Origin: 3-1-20CM-2-70-9 sp036002305
GTDB taxonomy: Bacteria; Chloroflexota; Limnocylindria; P2-11E
Length of the DNA: 64,000 nucleotides
Direction: 5' to 3'
Assembly: GCA_036002305.1 (NCBI GenBank)
Contig: DASYTL010000032.1
Coordinates: forward strand, 186,001-250,000
Part shown: piece by piece, positions 8,566 through 16,302 of the stretch
Position numbering within the stretch: position 1 is the first letter of the stretch
Layout of the letters: every line of letters begins with the position of its first letter
Notes under the pieces: model-generated
The model's database searches: none
The model's input: only the letters and a program-made list of their open reading frames with translations
What the model was told of the DNA's origin: nothing
Program-made: the position numbers and the translations under genes

Positions 8566-10341
8566 GTGATAGTGCGCGCGGAATTCACTCTGTTCGCCGC
8601 CGCGATCGCGCTGTCGTTGGTGGCCCTTCTTGTCGCACCGCAGCGCATCGCCCAGGCATGGCGCGTGCCCACCGCCCTGTTGATCGGCGCGATCGGCGCG
8701 CTGACACCGCTCCTTCTCTATCAGCTCATCGACCCGTCCCTCTCCGCGGGACGCGCGCTCTGGGAATGGTCGGCGGCCGGAGGACCAGCCATCCAAGCGT
8801 CATACCGCCTCGACGGTGCGGCGACGGTCGCCATCGCCGCCGGTGTCGCGTACGTCGCCGCGAGCCTGCTCGCGAGCGCGCGATCCACGGCCTCGCCCCG
8901 CGCCCTTCCGGCACTCGCGCTCGCGATCGGTTTCGTATTCATCGCGGTCGTCGTGACGATCGATCTGGTGGCCGCGACGGTGGCCATCGCGGTTCTCGCG
9001 TCGCTGACCGCGTTCGCCGCTCTCCTCGTCGCGCCGGCGCACTCAGCGATGCGGCTCGCGGCGTACTTCGCGATTGGCCTCCAGGGGTTCGTGGTCGCGG
9101 CCCTGCTCATCGCTCGGCAGGGAGGACCGTCGCTCGGCTTCGCGGCGGTCGCGCCGACGGCGATCAGCCCCGGCGCGATCCTCGCCGCGACGGCCGGCGC
9201 AGCGCTGTTCGCGGGTCTCTACCCGTTCGTGCCGTGGCGCTACCGGCGCGCGCAGGCCGTCCTCGACGCCGAGCGCGAGCCGCTCCGCGGCCTGCTCGCG
9301 ATGCCGGCCGGTGTCGCCGCTTCGATAGTGCTGCTGCGACTGGTCGGGGCCACAAGCATCGATCTCTCGACGCTCGGCCTTCCCGCCATCGGCGTCGAGA
9401 CGCGCGTCGCGCTCATCCTCCTCACGCTGGCGGCGTTCGCGGTCCGGGCACGCGCTCGCGGGCGCGCGTCGCGCGGAGCGATCGTGGCCACGCTCCTCGG
9501 GGTGACGGTGCTCGCCGCCTACGACGAGCTTCGTTGGAGCCAGGTCGTGCTGTCCGCCGCGCTCCTCACTGTGCTCTATGCCGCGGCGGTGTCGCTCGCG
9601 CTCCCCGAGCAATGGGACGTCGCACGCCATGACGTCACGCTGGCCACGCTCTGGGTGGCCCTCGCCGCCGGCACGCCCGTCGCGCTCGGAGCCGGCCTCT
9701 TCGTGCTGGTGGGCGCGGCATTCGCCGCGCTCGTCGAGAGCGTCTGGATGCCCCCGCACCGTGCCTACATCGCGACGATGACGACGAGCGTCTGGACGGT
9801 CACCGGCCTCGTCGGCGTCGCGATCGGCGCGGCCGGCGCGCCCAATCTGGCGACCGGTGTGAGCGCGGTCGTGGTGATCGCGTTCGTCCTCGGGCTTGAG
9901 CTCTGGCAGGCCGGACGTCGCCTCGCGCTCGGTGAAGCGCCGCCCGACCTCGATATCGCGGCCGCGGTGGCCGCGCTTATCGGGACCGTTCTCATCGCGG
10001 CCGTCCTCGCGCTTCCCATCCCGAACGCTCTCGCTGAGCTCGGCCGACCGCTCGATGTCATCGACCCGATCGTCGCGATCGGCTCTGTGATCGTCGCCAC
10101 GATCCTGGTGATCGCGGCGCGCGTGCTGCGCCCGCTCATGCCGGACCCCGACGCGCTGGCCACGCGGCTGGGGCGTTTCGTCTGGGCGGCCGATCCTGTG
10201 CCGGCCGGCATCGCCGCGTTCCGGATGCTCGAGCGGGCGGTCACCGCCACGTCCGCGGGCTTCGCGCTGTTCGAGCAGCGCGCTGGGGTGTGGCTCGCGG
10301 CGCTTCTCATCGTCGCGCTCTTGATCTGGTCGACCCGCTAG
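8566..10341 (+). CDS. Complex I-like proton-channel subunit homologue (degenerate NuoL/HyfB-like)
   Basis: This is a 591-residue polytopic membrane protein with about 14-16 hydrophobic segments. Its position before a HyfE-like and a NuoN-like gene, and a segment LYPFVPWRYRRAQ resembling the family's PFHxWLP region, suggest a remote member of the NuoL/M/N-HyfB antiporter-like family. The Lys, Glu and His residues that carry protons in those subunits are not obvious, so it is divergent. The GTG at 8566 is favoured by TACCTT 8 nt upstream; a second GTG is at 8572. Its stop overlaps the next start by 1 nt (TAGTG). The assignment rests largely on context. Confidence 0.6.
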   Translation: MIVRAEFTLFAAAIALSLVALLVAPQRIAQAWRVPTALLIGAIGALTPLLLYQLIDPSLSAGRALWEWSAAGGPAIQASYRLDGAATVAIAAGVAYVAASLLASARSTASPRALPALALAIGFVFIAVVVTIDLVAATVAIAVLASLTAFAALLVAPAHSAMRLAAYFAIGLQGFVVAALLIARQGGPSLGFAAVAPTAISPGAILAATAGAALFAGLYPFVPWRYRRAQAVLDAEREPLRGLLAMPAGVAASIVLLRLVGATSIDLSTLGLPAIGVETRVALILLTLAAFAVRARARGRASRGAIVATLLGVTVLAAYDELRWSQVVLSAALLTVLYAAAVSLALPEQWDVARHDVTLATLWVALAAGTPVALGAGLFVLVGAAFAALVESVWMPPHRAYIATMTTSVWTVTGLVGVAIGAAGAPNLATGVSAVVVIAFVLGLELWQAGRRLALGEAPPDLDIAAAVAALIGTVLIAAVLALPIPNALAELGRPLDVIDPIVAIGSVIVATILVIAARVLRPLMPDPDALATRLGRFVWAADPVPAGIAAFRMLERAVTATSAGFALFEQRAGVWLAALLIVALLIWSTR

Positions 10342-10928
10342 TGATCGCGCTCGGCATCGTCGCTCTGGCGACCCTCGCGGCCAACGGCTCGCGGCAGCTG
10401 CGCTACTCGGCGGTCGCGCTCCTCGGCGTATCGGTCGCGGCGAACGTCATAACCGCCGGCCGGCTGACGGTCACACAGCTCGCGGTCGAAGGATGCGGTG
10501 CCCTCGTCGCGTGCGGCATTCTCTATGTCGCCGCGCGCGACCGCGCATACGGCGAGGACCCTGGCTGGCGCCTGTGGCTCGCGACTATCGTGGCGGCGGC
10601 CGCGACCGCGGCGTGCTTCGCGACCGTGCGCACCGCGTCCAGCGAGGTTGTGACCGTACCGCTCATCGGCGAGGACCCGAGCGGCGTCACCGCTCAGGTA
10701 GCCGCTTTCTGGCTGATCTCGTCCGGCGTCGCCATCCTGGTCACCGCGCGGACGCCGGTGCGCGGCTCGCTCGGGGCGCTGCTCATGGTCACCGGCGTCC
10801 AGCTGCTGGTGCGGCTCCTCTACATACCGCAGCTCGGCCTCACGCTGATGCTCGCCTGGATCGAGGTCGTGATCGCGCTCGCGGGCGCGTTCCTGATCGT
10901 GAACGAGCGGGTCGTCCGAGAAGGATGA
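10341..10928 (+). CDS. HyfE/NuoK-like membrane protein
   Basis: This small membrane protein of 195 residues has six or so hydrophobic helices. Its length and the order of helices with the C-terminal LTLMLAWIEVVIALAGAFLI segment resemble hydrogenase-4 component E (HyfE), whose C-terminal part corresponds to NuoK. The GTG start at 10341 shares one base with the upstream TAG, and its TGA overlaps the next ATG (ATGA), so the three genes form a tightly coupled operon. No metal-binding or redox motif is present. It is presumably a membrane scaffold or ion path partner of its neighbours. Confidence 0.6.
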   Translation: MIALGIVALATLAANGSRQLRYSAVALLGVSVAANVITAGRLTVTQLAVEGCGALVACGILYVAARDRAYGEDPGWRLWLATIVAAAATAACFATVRTASSEVVTVPLIGEDPSGVTAQVAAFWLISSGVAILVTARTPVRGSLGALLMVTGVQLLVRLLYIPQLGLTLMLAWIEVVIALAGAFLIVNERVVREG

Positions 10929-12283
10929 CGCTCGCGGCGGCGCCACTCGTCCTCGCGGTCGCCGCCTGCGGCGCGTTCGTTCTTCGCAAGCGGCTGAGGC
11001 TCGTCGGTCCCTTCTCGCTTCTCGCGATCGCGGCCGCGTTCGTGCTGGTCGCCGCGATCCCGGTCGAGGCGACCGGCACGCTGCTGGATCTCGAGATGCG
11101 GACGACGCCGTTGGGACAGCTCGCGTCCCTTGTCATCCTGTCCACGCTGTTCCTTCTCGTCCTCGACGTGTGGATCGACGAGCCCGCGTACAACTATTTC
11201 CCCACCGCGCTCGCCGTTGGCGCGACCTCGCTGGGTGTCCTCGTGCTTACCGCACCACTCGCGATCTTCGCGCTCCTCGTGCTCGGCCTGCTCGTTCCGG
11301 TCGGCTCGTTCACGTTCCAGGTGCAGCGGAACCGCTCGGTCGAGGCGGCGACCCGGCACTTCGCGTTCGTCGCGCTGGGCGGCTGCTTGGGGATCGGCGC
11401 GCTCGCGCTCTCCGCGAGCCTGCCGCACGAGCAGCCCGCGAGCACGTTCGTGCTCCTCGCGGTCGTGCTCGTCGTCGCGTTCGCGCTGCTGCTCGCGGCC
11501 ATCCCCTTCCACACGCACGCCGCCCTGCTCGCGAGCGAGGTGCCGGCGGCGGCGCTCGCGCTCTACTTCGGCGTGCTCGTGCCCACGACGTTCATCGCGT
11601 TCGTGGAGATCCTGACCCTCTCGGGGCTGCTTCCGGCGATCGTCCAAGTCGTGAAGGTCCAAGACCTCCTGCATGGGATCGGCCTTGTGTCGGCGGTCGG
11701 TGGCGCGTTCCTCGCGAGCGGCGCGCCCGACCTCCGCCGGCTGGTCGTGTACTCGGTGATCTCGAATCTGGGCGCCGCGCTCGTGGGCATCGCGACGCTA
11801 TCCGGTCCGGGGATCATCGGCGCGCTCGCGAGCGTGATCGTCACCGGCGCGTCGGCATCGGCACAGCTCCTCGCGGCCGGGACGCTCGAGCGACGCAGCG
11901 CTCCGGACCGGCCGATCGCGCAGCGAGCGCCGCTCGCGGCGCTCGCGTTCGTCGTCGGGGGCTTCGCGATGATCGGCGCGCCGCCCCTCCTCGGCTTCCC
12001 GGGCCGGTTCTTCATGGAGCTCATCGCCTACCAGTTCGCGCCGATCACCGGCACACTGCTCGTCGCGGCCACGCTGCTCTTGATCGTCGGCCAGCTGCGC
12101 GCGGTGCTCGCGCTCTTCGGCTCGGGCGTCGAGCGCTGGACGGTCGAGCCACGGCCCATCGCCGGCATCATCGGCGGCGTGATCTTCGTCGCACTCTTGA
12201 TCGGCGGCATTCAACCCGACGGCTTCCTGCGTCCGATCGCCTCGTTCGCGGATGAATTCTTGAAAGCATTGAGGCCCCTCTAG
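10925..12283 (+). CDS. NuoN/HyfF-like proton-translocating membrane subunit
   Basis: This 452-residue protein has about 12-14 hydrophobic helices. It is the clearest member of its operon. AIPFHTHAALLASEVPAAA matches the family pattern FHxWLPDAHxEAP, and DLRRLVVYSVISNLGAALVG matches the DLKRLLAYSSISHMG segment of NuoN/NuoM/MrpD subunits. These belong to the discontinuous helices that carry protons. The ATG at 10925 sits in an ATGA overlap. No hydrophilic hydrogenase or complex I subunit is adjacent, so the electron donor or function of this module is unknown. Confidence 0.75.
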   Translation: MTLAAAPLVLAVAACGAFVLRKRLRLVGPFSLLAIAAAFVLVAAIPVEATGTLLDLEMRTTPLGQLASLVILSTLFLLVLDVWIDEPAYNYFPTALAVGATSLGVLVLTAPLAIFALLVLGLLVPVGSFTFQVQRNRSVEAATRHFAFVALGGCLGIGALALSASLPHEQPASTFVLLAVVLVVAFALLLAAIPFHTHAALLASEVPAAALALYFGVLVPTTFIAFVEILTLSGLLPAIVQVVKVQDLLHGIGLVSAVGGAFLASGAPDLRRLVVYSVISNLGAALVGIATLSGPGIIGALASVIVTGASASAQLLAAGTLERRSAPDRPIAQRAPLAALAFVVGGFAMIGAPPLLGFPGRFFMELIAYQFAPITGTLLVAATLLLIVGQLRAVLALFGSGVERWTVEPRPIAGIIGGVIFVALLIGGIQPDGFLRPIASFADEFLKALRPL

Positions 12284-12315
12284 GCCTCGTCGGTGCGCGT
12301 TGGGTCCTGTCCCGG

Positions 12316-12339
12316 GGTCCGCGGGGGCACCCGCGGACC
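12316..12339 (+). terminator. Strong hairpin after the antiporter-like operon
   Basis: GGTCCGCGGG (12316-12325) and CCCGCGGACC (12330-12339) form a perfect 10-bp stem with a 4-nt loop, 33 nt past the stop of the NuoN-like gene. No T-run follows, as is common in GC-rich genomes. It could stop transcription from either convergent operon. Confidence 0.5.
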
Positions 12340-12372
12340 GCGCACAACTCGCTCGCCCGTGCCGCCGCGCCG

Positions 12373-12645
12373 ATGCCCGCGGCGGGGGTGCCTCGCGGCG
12401 GGACTCGCCCCCGTACGCCAGTGGCGGACTTGGTCCATCCGCAGGGGTAGGGCGAAGGGACCCGCGAGCACGGGAGGCACGCCTCGCGCGCGGACGCCGC
12501 GGGTCGCACGCCGAGGGCATGCCCGCGGCGAGGGGTGCCTCGCGGCGCAGCGGGACTCGCCCCCGTACGCCGGTGGCGGACTTGGTCCATCCGCAGGGGT
12601 AGGGCGAAGGGACCCGCGAGCACGGGAGGCACACCTCGCGCGCGG
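12373..12645. repeat. Two long direct repeat copies in a gene-free convergent gap
   Basis: The gap from 12284 to 12675 has no convincing gene. It holds two near-identical copies of about 121-127 bp, at 12373-12493 and 12519-12645, separated by 25 bp. From GGACTCGCCCCCGTACGCC onward the copies match almost base for base over about 90 bp (offset 152 nt). Small differences and one short indel occur near the 5' ends. Open frames across the gap are all low-complexity Arg/Pro/Ala-rich and not coding-like. The copies carry no obvious terminal inverted repeats or transposase. Confidence 0.75.
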
Positions 12646-12675
12646 GCCGGGAGGACGGGACCCGCGGCGGCGCCT

Positions 12676-13143
12676 CTACGACGGGGCCTTGTCCTCAGAC
12701 ATCCAGCGATCGATGTCGCGGGTGTATTCGACGACGCCGTCGGGGAACCAGAGCCTGATCTCGGCGGCCGCCGTTTCCGGAGCATCGCTCGCATGCACGA
12801 GATTGCGCAGGCCGACGAGCGCGTAGTCGCCGCGGATCGAACCTTCGGCGGCCTCGTGCGGACGCGTCCCCCCCACCATGGCGCGCACGACGGGGATCGC
12901 GTTCGGGCCTTCGAGGACGCAGGCGATGACCGGCGAGGCGGTGATCGTCTTCACGAGGTCGTCATAGAAGAACTTCCCCTTGTGGATCGCGTAGTGCTTC
13001 TCGGCCATGGGCCGATCGACCTTGAGCAGCCGCAGCGCGGCGACACGCAGACCGCGCTTCTCGAAGCGTGACAGCAGCTCGAACGCGATGGCCCGTTCGA
13101 TGGCGTCCGGCTTGAGCACGACGAGCGTGCGCTCGGCGCTCAG
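12676..13143 (-). CDS. ndk: Nucleoside diphosphate kinase, probable CTG start
   Basis: NDK moves the gamma phosphate between nucleoside triphosphates and diphosphates through a phospho-His. The start AERTLVVLKPDAIER matches the family N-terminus, YDDLV and GTRPHEAAEGSIRGDYA follow, and the active-site His sits in NLVHASD. The family N-terminus begins directly after the M16 peptidase stop, and no ATG, GTG or TTG is available there. The CTG at 13143 overlaps that stop as CTGA. An internal GTG would remove the first beta strand. At 155 residues it is slightly longer than usual, with a short C-terminal extension. It is co-transcribed with the upstream peptidase gene. Confidence 0.93.
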   Translation of the reverse strand: MSAERTLVVLKPDAIERAIAFELLSRFEKRGLRVAALRLLKVDRPMAEKHYAIHKGKFFYDDLVKTITASPVIACVLEGPNAIPVVRAMVGGTRPHEAAEGSIRGDYALVGLRNLVHASDAPETAAAEIRLWFPDGVVEYTRDIDRWMSEDKAPS

Positions 13144-14429
13144 GACGCGATCTCCATCGCGAGCTCCTCGGCCGAGGGCGGCACGATGGCCTCGAGCGAC
13201 GCGCGCGGCCCCACAGCGGCGAGGTATGCGCGCTCCGGCCGCAGGTACTCGCGGGCGGCGCGCTGGATATCGGACGCGCTGATGCCGTCGATGATGTCGC
13301 AGACCTCTTCGACGCTCCGCACGCGCCCGAGGAACAGCTCCTGTCCCGCGAGCCAGCCCGAAACCCCGCGCGTGTCTTCGAGTCGCAGCTCGAGCCGTCC
13401 TTTGGCGAAGTCGCGCACGCGCTCGAGCTCCTTGGCGGCGACCGGCTCGTCGCGGAGGCGGGCGACCTCGCGCATGATCGCCTTGAGCACCTCGGCGCCG
13501 TTTTGTGGCGCGAATCCCGCGTAGACCACGAGGTTGCCGGCGTCCGAGTAGTTCGCGTCGTAGCTGTGCACGTCGTACGCGAGCCCGCGCTTCTCGCGCA
13601 GCTCGAGGAAGAGCCGGCTCGACATCCCCTCCCCGAGCACGGCGTTGAGCATGTCCATGACGAACTTGTCGGGATGGGTCGTGTGCACGCCTCGCCACCC
13701 CACGCAGAGGTTGGTCTGCTCGGCGCGCTTGCCGAGCATCTTCGCGCGCGCTTTTCCTGCGGGCGGCGCGGATTTGAAGCGTGGCGCTTCGCGCGTCGTG
13801 AGCCCGCCCAGCGCCTCATCGACGGCCGCGATCGCGTCGTCTGCTTTGAGCGGACCGGCAAGAGCTACCACGGTGCGGGACGGCGCGTAGCCGCCCTGCA
13901 TGAACTCGCGCAGCTTGTCCGCGGTCATCCCCAGGACGACCGGCTCTCGGCCCGCGACTTCCCAACCGAGCGGGTGCCGGGGGAACAGCAGCTCGTCGAC
14001 CAGCGTGTGTACCCGGTCCTGCGGCTGATCTCGGTACATGCGCAGCTCCTCGACGATGACGTTGCGCTCCGACTCGACGTCGGAGGGACGCAGCATCGGC
14101 GCGCGGATCATGTCCGCGACCACGTCCAGCGCGACCAGGTAGTGCCGCGCGACGACCCGCGACCAGAACACCGTGACCTCTTTGTCGGTCGACGCGTTGA
14201 CGACGCCCCCGCGGCTCTCGATCTCCTGGCTGATGTCCGCCGCGGTCGGCCGCTTCGCCGTCCCCTTGAAGACCATGTGCTCGAGGAAGTGGCTGGTCCC
14301 CGCGTCGTCTTTCGACTCCACGCGCGACCCGACGCCGACGTACACGGCCATCGAGACCGAGCGCGTCTCCGGCATCTCCGCGACAAGGACGCGCAGGCCG
14401 TTGGGAAGCATGACGCGGCGGTGCTCCAA
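13140..14429 (-). CDS. M16 family zinc metallopeptidase (processing-protease-like)
   Basis: This is a 429-residue M16B-type peptidase. The inverted zinc motif is HFLEH (HxxEH) near residue 47, and the distal Glu is in the NVIVEELRMYRDQ segment. The C-terminal inactive half has the usual GMSSRLFLELREKRGLAY region that helps bind peptide. Such enzymes cut peptides in a closed chamber formed by two halves. The TTG at 14429 is favoured by TAGCGT 8 nt upstream; an ATG at 14411 is the alternative. ndk follows in the same operon. No signal peptide is seen, so it is probably cytoplasmic. Confidence 0.92.
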   Translation of the reverse strand: MEHRRVMLPNGLRVLVAEMPETRSVSMAVYVGVGSRVESKDDAGTSHFLEHMVFKGTAKRPTAADISQEIESRGGVVNASTDKEVTVFWSRVVARHYLVALDVVADMIRAPMLRPSDVESERNVIVEELRMYRDQPQDRVHTLVDELLFPRHPLGWEVAGREPVVLGMTADKLREFMQGGYAPSRTVVALAGPLKADDAIAAVDEALGGLTTREAPRFKSAPPAGKARAKMLGKRAEQTNLCVGWRGVHTTHPDKFVMDMLNAVLGEGMSSRLFLELREKRGLAYDVHSYDANYSDAGNLVVYAGFAPQNGAEVLKAIMREVARLRDEPVAAKELERVRDFAKGRLELRLEDTRGVSGWLAGQELFLGRVRSVEEVCDIIDGISASDIQRAAREYLRPERAYLAAVGPRASLEAIVPPSAEELAMEIAS

Positions 14430-14451
14430 CGGCTTGAACGCTAGCAGCCAT

Positions 14452-14470
14452 CGGGGGGCTTCGCCCCCCG
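14452..14470 (-). terminator. GC-rich hairpin after the CAP protein gene
   Basis: CGGGGGGC-TTC-GCCCCCCG is a perfect 8-bp stem with a 3-nt loop. It lies just past the stop of the CAP gene and just before the M16 promoter, so it probably separates the two transcription units. There is no T-run. Confidence 0.5.
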
Positions 14471-14490
14471 ACCCCCGGCGGAGCCGACGG

Positions 14491-15315
14491 TCAGCGGCAG
14501 AAGACCATCGTCATATACATCGCGTCGGGTCCGATCACCGCTCCAACGCCGACGCGCCTGAACGTGGGATCCATGATGTTCGTGCGGTGGTTGATCGGCT
14601 CCCACGGCTCCGCCATGAACTCGATGTGGAGCGCGTCGACGTTGTCGTTCCATATCTTTCCTGTGTTCTCGCCGTACCAGCCGGTCCCGCATGCGGGAAC
14701 GTTGCGCGACTTCGCGGTCCCATCGGGTCCGTCGTGGTACACGTAGCGAACCTGAGCCTCGGCGGCGCTGTGCGCGCGTGCCGCGTTCGCGGCGACGGCA
14801 TCGCTCAGGAGCGGCACGAGGCCCGCGCGCGCGCGCGACGCGTTCATGAGCTCGAGCATGTGGAGCTCGGCCCACGCGGTCGTTGGGTTCGTGAGGACTG
14901 CGAACGGACGCAGGGTCGGGCGCGGGGCCGGGCGTGGCGTCGGTGCGGGAGTCGGCTCCGGCGTGGGCTCGGGTGTCGGGTCGGGTGTGGCCACCACCTC
15001 CGGCTCGGGGACCGGGTCGGGCACGACCTCGGTCAAGTCGAGACGGGCGGAGGCGGTGAACGGTGCCTCGCTCGACTTGGCGATGGCCGACAACGCGAGC
15101 TCGTCGCGGAGCGCGCCGATGGAACCGCGCGCGAGAGGCTCGGCACGGGCCGCCGCGGGTAGATCGGCGGTCGGGCCCGCGACTTCGGCGACCTGGCGCT
15201 CAGGCCTGACCAAGAAGCTCGCGACGACCAGCGCCGCGAGCATCGCGTAGAGGCCAAGGCGCGCGCCGATTGTCAGCGGCGAGCGCCTCTCATTCGTGAG
15301 AGAGGCTCCCTGCAC
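14491..15315 (-). CDS. Secreted/anchored CAP (SCP/PR-1-like) domain protein
   Basis: One N-terminal hydrophobic helix (LGLYAMLAALVVASFLV) could anchor or export the protein. A Pro/Thr-rich linker with PTPEPTPEPTPAPTP-type repeats then leads to a C-terminal CAP domain of about 120 residues. That domain begins ELHMLELMNASRARAGLVPL and contains AHSAAEAQ and WYGENTGKIW. It matches the YkwD family of bacterial CAP proteins, whose function is mostly unknown. The GTG at 15315 overlaps the upstream HemB-like gene by 26 nt; a CTG at 15276 is another option. Two Cys residues late in the domain could form a disulfide outside the cell. Confidence 0.85.
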   Translation of the reverse strand: MQGASLTNERRSPLTIGARLGLYAMLAALVVASFLVRPERQVAEVAGPTADLPAAARAEPLARGSIGALRDELALSAIAKSSEAPFTASARLDLTEVVPDPVPEPEVVATPDPTPEPTPEPTPAPTPRPAPRPTLRPFAVLTNPTTAWAELHMLELMNASRARAGLVPLLSDAVAANAARAHSAAEAQVRYVYHDGPDGTAKSRNVPACGTGWYGENTGKIWNDNVDALHIEFMAEPWEPINHRTNIMDPTFRRVGVGAVIGPDAMYMTMVFCR

Positions 15316-16243
15316 CCGACGAGATAACGAGGCTCGCGCCCGCACGTCGCGCGGCGGCCAGATGCTCGCGCTCGGCCGCGACCGGGTCGAGCGCGCCCTC
15401 CCCGGCCGTTACAAAGGGCGCGTGCTCGTCGACGGTGAAGTAGGACACGAGTGGCCGGTCGGCGAACGCCGCGAGTCGCGCCACGACGTCGAGGCCGGGC
15501 GCACCGGGCTTAATTACGATCGCGTCGGCCCCTTCGGCCATGTGGCGCCGAGCGCGGGCCACCGCGGCTATCGCGTCGTCCGCGGGAATGAGCGGGACCG
15601 CCCGGTCGGCGATCCGGACCGCGCCCACCGCCACGCGATGCGTGACATAGAGCGCGCTCTCGAGCTTGACGACCCCAGCCACGGGCACGTCGTCGCGACC
15701 GGACGCGGTCAGCGACGCGCGGAGAGCTCCCACCGTCCCATCGAGCATCCCCGACGGAACGAGGAGATCGGCGCCGGCGTCCGCGTGCACCCGCGCGATG
15801 ACGGCGAGGTGCTCGAGGGTGCCCGGGACGTCCGCACCACGCTCCCCGAACAAAACGCACTGACCGTGCGCCGTGTACGCGCAGACGCACACGTCGGTCG
15901 CGACCGCGAGCTCGGGTACCGCCTCCTTGACCGCCCGGATCGCCCGGGGCACGACGTGATCGCGCTGGCTCGCGAGGATCGCGTGCTCGTCCTTGCGGTC
16001 GCTGATTCCGAAGAGCAGCAGTCCGGCCAGGCCGGCCGACGCGGCGGCGCGCGCCTCGCGAACGACCTCGGTCAGCGAAAGACGCTCCAGCCACGACGCG
16101 CCCTCGACCTTCTCACGGTCCTCGACGGCGCTCGACACGATGACCGGAAGGATCGTGCGGCCCGCAAGATCGCTCTCGGCGAGGACCCGCGACCACACCG
16201 GATGCTCGGCGAGGCGGCCACGCGCGAGCGTCGCTTCCCGCAT
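15290..16243 (-). CDS. Divergent porphobilinogen synthase (HemB) homologue
   Basis: The protein follows the ALA dehydratase TIM-barrel plan: LLLFGISDRKDEHA, then ATDVCVCAYTAHGQC with the three Cys of the zinc type (C119, C121, C129), then DLLVPSGMLDGTVGA, GVVKLESALYV (K193) and AIVIKPGAPGLDV (K245). Both Schiff-base lysines are therefore kept. However, the usual SAKYASAFYGPFR segment and the following substrate loop are replaced, and overall similarity is low. It may be a true but divergent HemB or a paralogue with a new substrate. No other heme gene is nearby; it is upstream of the CAP gene. TACCAT lies 6 nt before the ATG. Confidence 0.75.
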   Translation of the reverse strand: MREATLARGRLAEHPVWSRVLAESDLAGRTILPVIVSSAVEDREKVEGASWLERLSLTEVVREARAAASAGLAGLLLFGISDRKDEHAILASQRDHVVPRAIRAVKEAVPELAVATDVCVCAYTAHGQCVLFGERGADVPGTLEHLAVIARVHADAGADLLVPSGMLDGTVGALRASLTASGRDDVPVAGVVKLESALYVTHRVAVGAVRIADRAVPLIPADDAIAAVARARRHMAEGADAIVIKPGAPGLDVVARLAAFADRPLVSYFTVDEHAPFVTAGEGALDPVAAEREHLAAARRAGASLVISSGAGSLSHE

Positions 16244-16302
16244 GACGGGATGGTACGCAGATGACGGGCCAACACGAGTGGCCGCGGGCTACCATTTCCA
16301 CC

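Noticed and set aside
12168..12794. Long open frames across the repeat region on both strands.
   Set aside because: They are Arg/Pro/Ala-rich products of GC-rich DNA, run across both repeat copies and into neighbouring genes, and resemble no protein.
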